Source: Thermococcaceae archaeon
Lineage (GTDB): Archaea > Methanobacteriota_B > Thermococci > Thermococcales > Thermococcaceae
Direction: 5' to 3'
DNA: 5,269 nt
Assembly: GCA_026986455.1 (NCBI GenBank)
Contig: JALSON010000028.1
Location: forward strand, 1 to 5,269
Shown piece by piece: positions 1 to 4,699 of the stretch. The first letter of the stretch is position 1. Every line of letters starts with the position of its first letter. The notes under the pieces are model-generated. The model saw nothing but the letters and a program-made list of their open reading frames with translations. It was not told the origin of the DNA and made no database searches. The translations under genes and the position numbers were made by a program.

Positions 1-84
1 AAAATACTGATCTTCTCTTAGTATAAACACTCCCATTTTTTCTGGTGTTACTCCTATATATATGTTTCTATGAACTAACATATA

Positions 85-117
85 AATAACAGTTGAACAA
101 CAATAACAGTTGTACAA
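85..117. repeat. Two-copy direct repeat, period 17
   Basis: AATAACAGTTGAACAA (85-100) is followed by AATAACAGTTGTACAA (102-117). The two 16-base units differ at one position and start 17 bases apart. It lies in the most A/T-rich part of the window. Function unknown; it could be a replication-slippage product or a pair of protein-binding sites. Confidence 0.6.
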
Positions 118-238
118 AAATTCCAACATTCATTTAAAAGGCATTGAAAGAATTTGCAGTGGGTATATGTAAAATCCTTTATAAATCCATGTTTCCAAAT
201 ATCCGGCAACATCCACCATCCATTTCTCCAAACCCCGG

Positions 239-258
239 TTCCAGTGGAAATAAAACTC
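239..258 (+). repeat. 20-base repeat, copy 1; left end of an inverted pair
   Basis: Read on the plus strand this copy is TTCCAGTGGAAATAAAACTC. It matches the minus-strand copy at 461-480 at 18 of 20 positions and the minus-strand copy at 289-308 at 16 of 20. The first 12 bases are identical in all three. The core TTCCAGTGGAA is itself a near-perfect dyad with one central base. Confidence 0.7.
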
Positions 259-288
259 TGGGGGGTCTTTAAAATGTTCATCGAAATG

Positions 289-308
289 GAGCTTGGTTTC
301 CACTGGAA
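289..308 (-). repeat. 20-base repeat, copy 2
   Basis: The minus-strand copy reads TTCCAGTGGAAACCAAGCTC. It is inverted relative to copy 1, so 239-250 and 297-308 could pair as a 12-base stem around a 46-base loop. It has the same orientation as copy 3. It is slightly more diverged than the other two in the tail. Confidence 0.65.
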
Positions 309-431
309 TATACAGTGCACCCATGCACCCAAAAGAACCTGCATGTTCAACTCATAGGATGGGTGTGTGATACCCGCATTGAGATTTTCAACGCCATTTA
401 TGCGGCAATCACTGATGAGTTTATCCTGAGG

Positions 432-448
432 GAGTTATGTTATAACTC
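432..448. promoter_or_regulatory. 7+7 inverted repeat upstream of radA
   Basis: GAGTTAT (432-438), a 3-base gap and ATAACTC (442-448) form a perfect dyad. Its size fits a site for a dimeric helix-turn-helix protein. It lies about 75 bases before the radA TATA box, which is a possible activator position. No regulator is identified, and chance occurrence cannot be excluded. Confidence 0.35.
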
Positions 449-460
449 TGTAATTATGCC

Positions 461-480
461 GAGTTCTGTTTCCACTGGAA
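461..480 (-). repeat. 20-base repeat, copy 3; right end of an inverted pair
   Basis: The minus-strand copy reads TTCCAGTGGAAACAGAACTC and matches copy 1 at 18 of 20 positions. With copy 1 it bounds 239-480 as a 242-base segment with inverted ends. No clear target-site duplication is visible outside the ends. The copy lies about 42 bases before the radA TATA box, so it could alternatively be a control site. Confidence 0.7.
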
Positions 481-484
481 GCTC

Positions 485-494
485 ACCTGCAGGT
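485..494. promoter_or_regulatory. 10-base palindrome followed by a T run, before the radA promoter
   Basis: ACCTGCAGGT is a perfect palindrome running into five T residues (494-498). It ends 27 bases before the radA TATA box. It could be a control site, or the T run could stop transcripts entering from the left. It has no loop, so a strong RNA hairpin is unlikely. Confidence 0.3.
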
Positions 495-515
495 TTTTGA
501 TCTGCTGCCCCGGGA

Positions 516-528
516 GAAAAGTATATAA
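516..528 (+). promoter_or_regulatory. radA promoter (BRE and TATA box)
   Basis: GAAAAG (516-521) resembles an archaeal TFB-recognition element and is followed by the TATA box TATATAA (522-528). Transcription about 25 bases downstream of the box centre would start near 550. That leaves a leader of roughly 25 bases before the ATG at 576 but only about 8 bases before the upstream ATG at 558. Confidence 0.75.
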
Positions 529-566
529 CCCTACGGATTTTTACTCTAATCAGCAGTATGTTTGTG

Positions 567-572
567 GGTGAG
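567..572 (+). promoter_or_regulatory. Ribosome-binding site deciding the radA start
   Basis: GGTGAG matches the 16S rRNA 3' end as used in Thermococcales and lies 3 bases before the ATG at 576. The in-frame ATG at 558 has no such signal and would put this motif inside the coding sequence. The same arrangement is seen at pbaA. Confidence 0.75.
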
Positions 573-575
573 ACC

Positions 576-1643
576 ATGGCGAAGAAAAAGAAGGCTGCCG
601 ATGAAATAAAAGAACTGGAGGAGTTTGAAGAGCTCGAAATTCATGATAACCCTGCAGAGGAGACCCCAAAAAAGAAAAAGAAGGAAAAGACCGTGGCCAC
701 GCTTGAGGATCTTCCGGGAGTCGGGCCCGCAACTGCGGAGAAGCTCAGGGAGGCAGGTTATGACAGCATAGAGGCTATAGCTGTTGCATCCCCGATGGAG
801 CTCAAGGAGATTGCAGGAATAAGTGAGGGTGCGGCTTTAAAGATCATTCAGGCCGCGAGGGAGGCGGCAAACATCGGGACTTTTATGAGGGCAGACGAGT
901 ACTACGAGCGCCGAAAAACCGTTGGAAAGATTACAACAGGAAGCAAATCGCTTGATAAACTCCTTGGCGGGGGAATTGAGACGCAGGCCATAACGGAATT
1001 CTTCGGCGAGTTCGGTTCAGGGAAATCCCAGACAGCGCACACCCTTGCCGTCACCGTGCAGCTTCCTCCTGAGGAAGGGGGACTTAACGGTTCGGTTATA
1101 TGGATTGACACCGAAAACACCTTCAGGCCCGAGAGGATAAAACAGATCGCCGAAAACAGGGGGCTTGACCCGGACGAAGTCCTGAAGCATATATACGTTG
1201 CGAGGGCATACAACTCAAACCACCAGATGCTCCTGATTGAGAAGGCGGAGGAGATAATAAAGGAGAAAATGGAGAGCGACAAGCCCGTTAAGCTAATAAT
1301 CATCGATTCTCTGATGGCTCACTTCAGGGCCGAATACGTCGGCAGGGGCTCCCTCGCTGAGAGACAGCAGAAGCTCGCCAAGCATCTGGCCACCATTCAC
1401 AGGGTTGCAAACCTCTACGATGTTGCTGTGTTCGTTACAAACCAGGTTCAGGCAAAGCCCGATGCATTCTTCGGCGATCCGACGAGGCCCATCGGCGGCC
1501 ACATCTTGGCTCATTCAGCCACAGTCAGGATTTATCTCAGAAAGGGGAAGGCCGGGAAGAGGGTTGCAAGGCTTATTGACGCCCCGCACCTTCCTGAGGG
1601 TGAGGCCATATTCAGGATAACCGAGAGGGGAATTGAAGACTGA
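576..1643 (+). CDS. radA: DNA repair and recombination protein RadA (archaeal RecA/Rad51 family)
   Basis: RadA forms an ATP-dependent filament on single-stranded DNA and carries out homology search and strand exchange. The 355-residue product has the family's usual length and full domain order. A charged Lys/Glu-rich N-terminal tail (about 1-40) is followed by a helix-hairpin-helix domain (about 45-94, [13 protein letters not shown]), the filament-contact motif FMRA (103-106), the Walker A loop GEFGSGKS (144-151), the DNA-binding L1 region (about 249-265), Walker B LIIID (240-244) and the L2 region (about 289-318). The ATG at 576 is chosen over 558 because of GGTGAG and the TATA distance. Some Thermococcales radA genes carry an intein; here the ATPase core is uninterrupted. 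nucS follows 44 bases downstream on the same strand. Identification is secure. Confidence 0.97.
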   Translation: MAKKKKAADEIKELEEFEELEIHDNPAEETPKKKKKEKTVATLEDLPGVGPATAEKLREAGYDSIEAIAVASPMELKEIAGISEGAALKIIQAAREAANIGTFMRADEYYERRKTVGKITTGSKSLDKLLGGGIETQAITEFFGEFGSGKSQTAHTLAVTVQLPPEEGGLNGSVIWIDTENTFRPERIKQIAENRGLDPDEVLKHIYVARAYNSNHQMLLIEKAEEIIKEKMESDKPVKLIIIDSLMAHFRAEYVGRGSLAERQQKLAKHLATIHRVANLYDVAVFVTNQVQAKPDAFFGDPTRPIGGHILAHSATVRIYLRKGKAGKRVARLIDAPHLPEGEAIFRITERGIED

Positions 1644-1657
1644 ACCCGGGAGATTAG

Positions 1658-1665
1658 CTTTTTAA
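1658..1665 (+). promoter_or_regulatory. Probable nucS promoter giving a leaderless transcript; T run may also end radA transcripts
   Basis: CTTTTTAA is TATA-like, and its centre lies about 26 bases before the nucS ATG (1688), the distance expected between a TATA box and the transcript start. No GGTG-type ribosome-binding site precedes this ATG. The simplest reading is that nucS is transcribed separately and begins at or next to its start codon. The T run could also act as an archaeal terminator for radA. Confidence 0.5.
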
Positions 1666-1687
1666 CCCCTTTCCAATATTTCTCCTG

Positions 1688-2440
1688 ATGCCGAAGGTTG
1701 AAGCAAAAATAAATCCTACCCCTGAGGAACTGGTGGATATACTGTCCAGGGCACTGGCAGCTGAGGCTATTCTAACGCTCTTTGCCCGCTGCAGGGTTCA
1801 TTATGACGGGAGGGCCAAAAGCGAGCTCGGTCCCGGGGACAGAATTATCCTCATCAAACCGGACGGATCCTTTTTGATTCACCAGAAGAACAAGCGTGAG
1901 CCCGTCAACTGGCAGCCGCCCGGCAACATGGTGAGTTTTTCCATTGAGGATGGTGCTGTGCGGCTGAGAAGTGTGAGAAGGAAGCCAAGAGAGGTTCTTG
2001 AAGTTGACCTGATCGAGACGTATCTCATCTCATATTTCCAGGCCGAGGATTATGAGGAGCTCGCCCTCACGGGGAGCGAGGCCGAAATGGCGGATTTGAT
2101 TTTTGAAAATCCGGAACTTATTGAAGATGGTTTCAGGCCTCTCTTCAGGGAGAAGCCGATAAAACACGGCATTGTGGATATACTCGGCAGGGATAGAGAT
2201 GGAAACCTCGCCGTCCTTGAGCTCAAGCGCAGGAGGGCCGACCTGCATGCCATCAGTCAGCTGAAGAGGTACGTGGATACCCTGAGTGAGGAGCACGGCA
2301 ATGTAAGGGGAATTCTGGTCGCCCCATCATTAACCTCCGGTGCTAAAAAACTCCTTCAGGAGGAGGGTCTGGAGTTCAGGAAGGTTGAGCCGCCGAAGAG
2401 AGGGAAAAAGAAAGCCGGGCGCCAGAAAACCCTCTTCTAA
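1688..2440 (+). CDS. nucS: Mismatch endonuclease NucS/EndoMS
   Basis: NucS (EndoMS) is a homodimeric nuclease that cuts both strands at mismatched base pairs, and it also acts on branched DNA; in Thermococcales its activity is linked to PCNA. The 250-residue protein has the usual two domains. The N-terminal DNA-recognition domain (about 1-120) keeps R42, R70 and W75, residues linked to single-stranded DNA binding in the Pyrococcus abyssi enzyme. The C-terminal RecB-like nuclease domain has D164 (GIVDILG), E178 and K180 (LELK) as the D-ExK metal site, followed by the QLKRY helix (191-195). The C-terminus, QKTLF (246-250), resembles a PCNA-interacting motif. It lies 44 bases after radA, a neighbourhood I recall from T. 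kodakarensis, and ends 12 bases before a convergent gene. The start has no ribosome-binding site and is probably leaderless. Confidence 0.95.
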   Translation: MPKVEAKINPTPEELVDILSRALAAEAILTLFARCRVHYDGRAKSELGPGDRIILIKPDGSFLIHQKNKREPVNWQPPGNMVSFSIEDGAVRLRSVRRKPREVLEVDLIETYLISYFQAEDYEELALTGSEAEMADLIFENPELIEDGFRPLFREKPIKHGIVDILGRDRDGNLAVLELKRRRADLHAISQLKRYVDTLSEEHGNVRGILVAPSLTSGAKKLLQEEGLEFRKVEPPKRGKKKAGRQKTLF

Positions 2441-2452
2441 TTCCCCTTCTGA

Positions 2453-2830
2453 TTAACTCATCCTCATCTCGTGGGGTAGCATCTCCCTCACCTTTGCCCG
2501 GATTACGCCGTCCCTCTCCATCTCGATGACCTTTCCGAGTCCGAGGAGCTTCAGCTGAATTCTGACGATAGTTTGCTCCCTCTCATCGCTCTCCTCCCAC
2601 AGGATTCTCTGATCCATCTCCTCAAACTTCAGAATTTCCGCTATCAGGCCCTCCGTACCACGCGTAACATCGTGGAATGTCTCATACGTGAGGAAAACCC
2701 TCGTCCTTCTCTCTACACCTTCTAAGGCCTCTATGTTCCTTGCGCTTCTGAGCTCAACGGTTTTGTATGGGTTCCTCAGGAGATCATCGAGAACTCTCCG
2801 GGAAATTCCCGTGAGAACTATAACCTCCAT
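2453..2830 (-). CDS. Small archaeal protein, DUF473-like; probable PF0014 counterpart and PbaA partner
   Basis: The function is unknown. The 125-residue protein has no signal peptide or membrane segment. Its N-terminus (VLTGISRRVLDDLLRNPYKT from about residue 5) and the nearby VELRSARNIEAL resemble, from memory, the archaeal DUF473 family. A more polar C-terminal half is rich in Glu and Arg and contains the alternating stretch TIVRIQLKLLGLGKVIEM. The gene starts 9 bases after the pbaA stop, with a strong GAGGTG signal overlapping that stop, so the two are very likely co-transcribed and translationally coupled. In P. furiosus, PF0014 is next to PbaA (PF0015) and its product forms a large complex with PbaA. 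By position this gene is the likely equivalent. The gene assignment is strong; the family name and the complex are inferences. Confidence 0.85.
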   Translation of the reverse strand: MEVIVLTGISRRVLDDLLRNPYKTVELRSARNIEALEGVERRTRVFLTYETFHDVTRGTEGLIAEILKFEEMDQRILWEESDEREQTIVRIQLKLLGLGKVIEMERDGVIRAKVREMLPHEMRMS

Positions 2831-2835
2831 ATTCC

Positions 2836-2841
2836 CACCTC
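2836..2841 (-). promoter_or_regulatory. Strong ribosome-binding site overlapping the pbaA stop codon
   Basis: GAGGTG on the minus strand shares its first two bases with the TGA stop of pbaA (2842-2840) and lies 5 bases before the ATG at 2830. A ribosome finishing pbaA would be placed directly on this start, which supports coupled translation of the two proteins. Confidence 0.8.
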
Positions 2842-3562
2842 ACAGATATATGCTCTCATACTGCCGTTCGGCCTTCTTCCTTGCGGCTTCCATCTGCTCG
2901 TGCATCCTCTTAAGCTGCTCCTCTATCATCTGCGCCTCCCTGAGCAGGGGTTCGGTCGAGAGCTCCACTGGAACGAACTTCTTCAGGGCTTCGATGACAT
3001 TTGCTGCGGCCCTTGGGTCTGGCCTGTCCCCGAAGGTTTCCCCAAGAAGCACGTATGCCTTCAGCTTTTCCCTGCTCGCCTCCCACAGCATCCTTCCGCT
3101 CATTCCCATTATGGAGCCGTATGTGAGCACATTTATTCCTGCATTTTCAAGTTCCCTGTTCTCCTCCTCACTCGCTCCAACACCCCAGACTCCCATCTGC
3201 TCCTTGAAGAAGCCTATGCCCATGCCCCCGAGGGAAATAACCTTTTGGGCGTTGTTTTCCTTGAGGTAGGATATAATCTCCCTTGCTATTGCATTTACGA
3301 GGGTTGGCGTGGTGTATATATCTGCCACCGCCAGGATTAAGTTGTCCTTTCCATAGAAGCGAAGCGGCGGATTTGGTTTTCCCTCAAGAATCAGGGCCAT
3401 CGGGGGCAGAAACTCGCTCTCAACGTAGCCTATTATGTCCATGTTTAACTCTTTAATCAGAAAATTCGCCGCTATATGGCCGACGAGGCCTATTCCCGGA
3501 TATCCCTCAATAAAAATGGGGCCCTCAATTTTGGGGAGTATCAGCTCAACGGGCTTCTGCAT
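2840..3562 (-). CDS. pbaA: PbaA-type proteasome-assembly-chaperone homologue (PAC2 family)
   Basis: This is a soluble cytoplasmic PAC2-family protein of 240 residues. The PAC2 signature [17 protein letters not shown] is at 19-35, a second glycine motif LGGMGIG at 111-117, and a charged helical, probably coiled tail at about 202-236. The last three residues, IYL, fit the hydrophobic-Tyr-X motif used to dock on proteasome rings. In P. furiosus PbaA forms a homopentamer that does not activate the proteasome but binds PF0014; the related PbaB does activate it. Adjacency to a PF0014-like gene and to mtnP favours PbaA over PbaB. The start at 3562 is chosen over the ATG at 3574 because GGTGAG lies between them. 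The gene is divergent from mtnP and is followed by the small partner gene. Confidence 0.9.
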   Translation of the reverse strand: MQKPVELILPKIEGPIFIEGYPGIGLVGHIAANFLIKELNMDIIGYVESEFLPPMALILEGKPNPPLRFYGKDNLILAVADIYTTPTLVNAIAREIISYLKENNAQKVISLGGMGIGFFKEQMGVWGVGASEEENRELENAGINVLTYGSIMGMSGRMLWEASREKLKAYVLLGETFGDRPDPRAAANVIEALKKFVPVELSTEPLLREAQMIEEQLKRMHEQMEAARKKAERQYESIYL

Positions 3563-3565
3563 GCT

Positions 3566-3571
3566 CTCACC
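3566..3571 (-). promoter_or_regulatory. Ribosome-binding site deciding the pbaA start
   Basis: GGTGAG on the minus strand lies 3 bases before the ATG at 3562. The upstream in-frame ATG at 3574 overlaps the expected transcript start and has no such signal, so it would add only MGES to the protein. Confidence 0.7.
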
Positions 3572-3589
3572 CATAGGGAATTGGGTTCA

Positions 3590-3611
3590 CAGGGAATTAA
3601 AGTTTTCCCTG
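3590..3611. promoter_or_regulatory. Inverted repeat around the pbaA TATA box; candidate operator
   Basis: CAGGGAA (3590-3596) and TTCCCTG (3605-3611) form a perfect 7+7 dyad with an 8-base gap that contains most of the pbaA TATA box. A further half-site, AGGGAATT, occurs at 3575-3582 and repeats 3591-3598 in direct orientation, reaching the inferred transcript start. A protein bound here would block TBP and TFB, as classic archaeal repressors do. The regulator is unknown. Confidence 0.5.
3595..3602 (-). promoter_or_regulatory. pbaA promoter (TATA box)
   Basis: The minus strand reads CTTTAATT, preceded by the A-rich GGGAAAA as a possible TFB-recognition element. The centre is about 25 bases before 3574, so the leader to the ATG at 3562 would be roughly 11 bases, long enough to include GGTGAG. 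Confidence 0.6.
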
Positions 3612-3664
3612 ATACAGAGCTCCGCCAGAGATATAGGGATTGAAAAAGAAAAATCAAAAACACC

Positions 3665-3672
3665 TTTAAATA
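3665..3672 (+). promoter_or_regulatory. mtnP promoter (TATA box)
   Basis: TTTAAATA follows the A-rich stretch AAAAACACC. Transcription would start near 3693, giving a leader of about 12 bases that includes GGTGAT. The TATA-to-start distance of about 36 bases is the same as for the secreted-protein gene at 4700. Confidence 0.75.
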
Positions 3673-3677
3673 GTTGG

Positions 3678-3688
3678 GAGATAATCTC
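3678..3688. promoter_or_regulatory. 11-base dyad between the mtnP TATA box and transcript start
   Basis: GAGATAATCTC is a perfect dyad around one central base. It lies between the TATA box (3665-3672) and the expected start near 3693, where many archaeal repressors bind. No regulator is known to me for this site. Confidence 0.35.
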
Positions 3689-3694
3689 ATTCCT

Positions 3695-3700
3695 GGTGAT
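3695..3700 (+). promoter_or_regulatory. Ribosome-binding site deciding the mtnP start
   Basis: GGTGAT lies 4 bases before the ATG at 3705. The in-frame ATG at 3699 overlaps this signal, so 3705 is preferred. The same signal and spacing recur before the GTG at 4700. Confidence 0.8.
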
Positions 3701-3704
3701 GGCA

Positions 3705-4478
3705 ATGCCAAAGATCGGTATTATCGGCGGGTCAGGTGTCTACGGCGTATTTGAGCCGAAGAAGAGCATTAAGGTGCATACCCCTTACGGGCGGCCATCC
3801 GCACACATCGAAATAGGGGAGATAGAGGGCGTCGAGGTTGCGTTCATTCCGCGGCATGGGAAGAGTCATGACATCCCCCCGCACGAGGTGAACTATAGGG
3901 CAAACATCTGGGCGCTAAAAGAACTCGGTGTCGAGAGGATCATCGGCGTAACTGCGGTGGGCTCGCTCCGTGAGGAGTATAAGTCCGGCGACATAGTGAT
4001 AACCGACCAGTTCATTGACTTTACCAAAAAGAGGGACTACACCTTCTACAACGGTCCGAGGGTTGCCCACATCTCGATGGCCGACCCGTTCTGCCCTGAG
4101 ATGAGGGGGATTTTCTACGAAACAGCAAAAGATCTCGGCTTTCCCGTCCATGAAAAGGGCACATACGTGTGCATAGAGGGGCCGAGGTTCTCCACGAGGG
4201 CGGAGAGCTTCATGTTCCGCCAATTTGCCCACATAATTGGAATGACCCTTGTTCCGGAGATAAACCTCGCCCGGGAGCTTGGAATGTGCTATGTCAACAT
4301 AGCAACGGTTACTGACTACGACGTCTGGGCAGACAAGCCGGTTGATGCACAGGAGGTTGTTAAGGTGATGAAGGAGAACAACTACAAGGTTCAGGAACTG
4401 CTCAGGAAGGGCGTTCCAAAAATCCCTGAGGAGAGGAATTGCGGCTGTGCCGATGTGCTGAAGAGCATGTTCGTGTGA
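3705..4478 (+). CDS. mtnP: S-methyl-5'-thioadenosine phosphorylase
   Basis: The enzyme splits methylthioadenosine with phosphate into adenine and 5-methylthioribose-1-phosphate, recycling the by-product of polyamine synthesis. The 257 residues are full length. Visible features are the GGSGVYG phosphate-binding loop (8-14), PRHG (49-52), [16 protein letters not shown] (152-167) around the nucleoside site, and TDYDVW (203-208), whose D204 and D206 specify 6-aminopurines. C130, C195, C246 and C248 sit where the P. furiosus enzyme has stabilising disulfides (C130-C195 and the C-terminal CGC); C156 is additional. The family is hexameric. The start [11 protein letters not shown] matches the family N-terminus; the open frame extends far upstream, but that stretch is antisense to pbaA. 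The gene is divergent from pbaA and is followed by a T-rich terminator. Confidence 0.96.
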   Translation: MPKIGIIGGSGVYGVFEPKKSIKVHTPYGRPSAHIEIGEIEGVEVAFIPRHGKSHDIPPHEVNYRANIWALKELGVERIIGVTAVGSLREEYKSGDIVITDQFIDFTKKRDYTFYNGPRVAHISMADPFCPEMRGIFYETAKDLGFPVHEKGTYVCIEGPRFSTRAESFMFRQFAHIIGMTLVPEINLARELGMCYVNIATVTDYDVWADKPVDAQEVVKVMKENNYKVQELLRKGVPKIPEERNCGCADVLKSMFV

Positions 4479-4483
4479 AATTT

Positions 4484-4536
4484 GTGAACTTTTGACACTT
4501 CTCTCCCTATTTCGTTCGTTGTTTTTGCTGCTTTTG
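4484..4536 (+). terminator. T-rich terminator after mtnP
   Basis: Starting shortly after the mtnP stop, the plus strand is pyrimidine-rich with repeated T runs, including TTTT at 4490-4493, TTTTT at 4522-4526 and TTTT at 4532-4535. Archaeal RNA polymerase terminates on such runs without needing a hairpin, and I see no strong stem. Confidence 0.6.
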
Positions 4537-4659
4537 TTACTACTGTCTGTTGGTGCGCTTTTAAACCTAAATAACCTCCACGGGTTGTTGGATAAATTCC
4601 GAGTAAAGTCTTTTACCTAACTTTGAAAAAAAATAAATACACAATAGTAAATAGTAAGA
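4537..4659. other. A/T-rich spacer without a gene
   Basis: No start with a ribosome-binding site opens a frame of useful length here. A TATA-like CTTTTAAA at 4558-4565 has nothing recognisable downstream. A run of nine A residues begins at 4625 and leads into the promoter of the next gene. Confidence 0.5.
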
Positions 4660-4667
4660 CTTAAATA
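4660..4667 (+). promoter_or_regulatory. Promoter (TATA box) of the secreted-protein gene
   Basis: CTTAAATA lies about 25 bases before 4689, leaving a leader of about 11 bases to the GTG at 4700. The ATG at 4667 overlaps this box and would lie outside the transcript, so it is not the start. Confidence 0.65.
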
Positions 4668-4689
4668 TGAGTTTGTCTTCATTAATAAT

Positions 4690-4695
4690 GGTGAT
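4690..4695 (+). promoter_or_regulatory. Ribosome-binding site deciding the GTG start at 4700
   Basis: GGTGAT lies 4 bases before the GTG at 4700, exactly as before mtnP. The ATG at 4694 overlaps this signal and the ATG at 4688 lies before it, so both are poor candidates. Confidence 0.65.
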
Positions 4696-4699
4696 GCTC

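Larger units (their letters stand above)
130..324 (-). pseudogene. Possible small gene or gene remnant, 64 residues, unrecognised
   Basis: I do not recognise this protein. The minus-strand frame starts at an ATG (324), stays open for 64 codons and stops with TGA at 130-132. Its composition is plausible for a folded protein (charged residues mixed with many aromatics, for example FYFHWNRGLEKWM around residues 23-35), and codon choice looks natural. Against it, I see no good ribosome-binding site or TATA box upstream, and the frame is closed by a stop nine codons before the ATG. Copies 1 and 2 of the 20-base repeat lie inside it. It may be a fragment of a decayed gene, or chance. Confidence 0.22.
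1..520. other. Region without a convincing gene, rich in short repeats and dyads
   Basis: No frame on either strand gives a recognisable protein. The left part is very A/T-rich (about 23% G+C in 61-120) and the rest is intermediate. The region carries a 17-base tandem repeat (85-117), three copies of a 20-base element (239-258, 289-308, 461-480), a 7+7 dyad (432-448) and a perfect 10-base palindrome (485-494) shortly before the radA promoter. One minus-strand frame (130-324) has protein-like composition and may be a remnant. The region may be an intergenic spacer with a small mobile-element relic, or part of a decayed gene. Confidence 0.6.

Noticed and set aside
412..429. Box C/D guide RNA (CTGATGA followed by CTGA)
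   Set aside because: Only 7 bases separate the boxes, too short for a guide, and no second C'/D pair follows.
239..480. CRISPR array based on three related repeats
   Set aside because: The copies are in mixed orientation, the gaps are unequal (30 and 152 bases), and the repeat does not match the Thermococcales CRISPR repeats I remember.
1005..1040. Intein insertion in the radA ATPase core
   Set aside because: The Walker A region and the rest of RadA read through without any insertion, and the protein has the normal intein-free length.
902..1514. Minus-strand open frames opposite radA
   Set aside because: They lie inside a secure radA reading frame and read as shadow translations without start signals.
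2688..3340. Long plus-strand open frames opposite pbaA and the DUF473-like gene
   Set aside because: They have no promoter or ribosome-binding site, are Ser/Pro/Leu-rich as expected for reverse complements, and overlap two well-supported genes.
3435..3704. Open frame continuous with mtnP extending 90 codons upstream
   Set aside because: It is antisense to the pbaA start region, crosses both promoters, and the family N-terminus and ribosome-binding site place the true start at 3705.
4558..4565. TATA-like CTTTTAAA as promoter of a small gene
   Set aside because: No start codon with a ribosome-binding site or sizeable frame follows at a suitable distance.
4667..4699. ATG codons at 4667, 4688 and 4694 as starts of the secreted protein
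   Set aside because: The first overlaps the TATA box, the second is at the expected transcript start, and the third overlaps the ribosome-binding site that serves the GTG at 4700.
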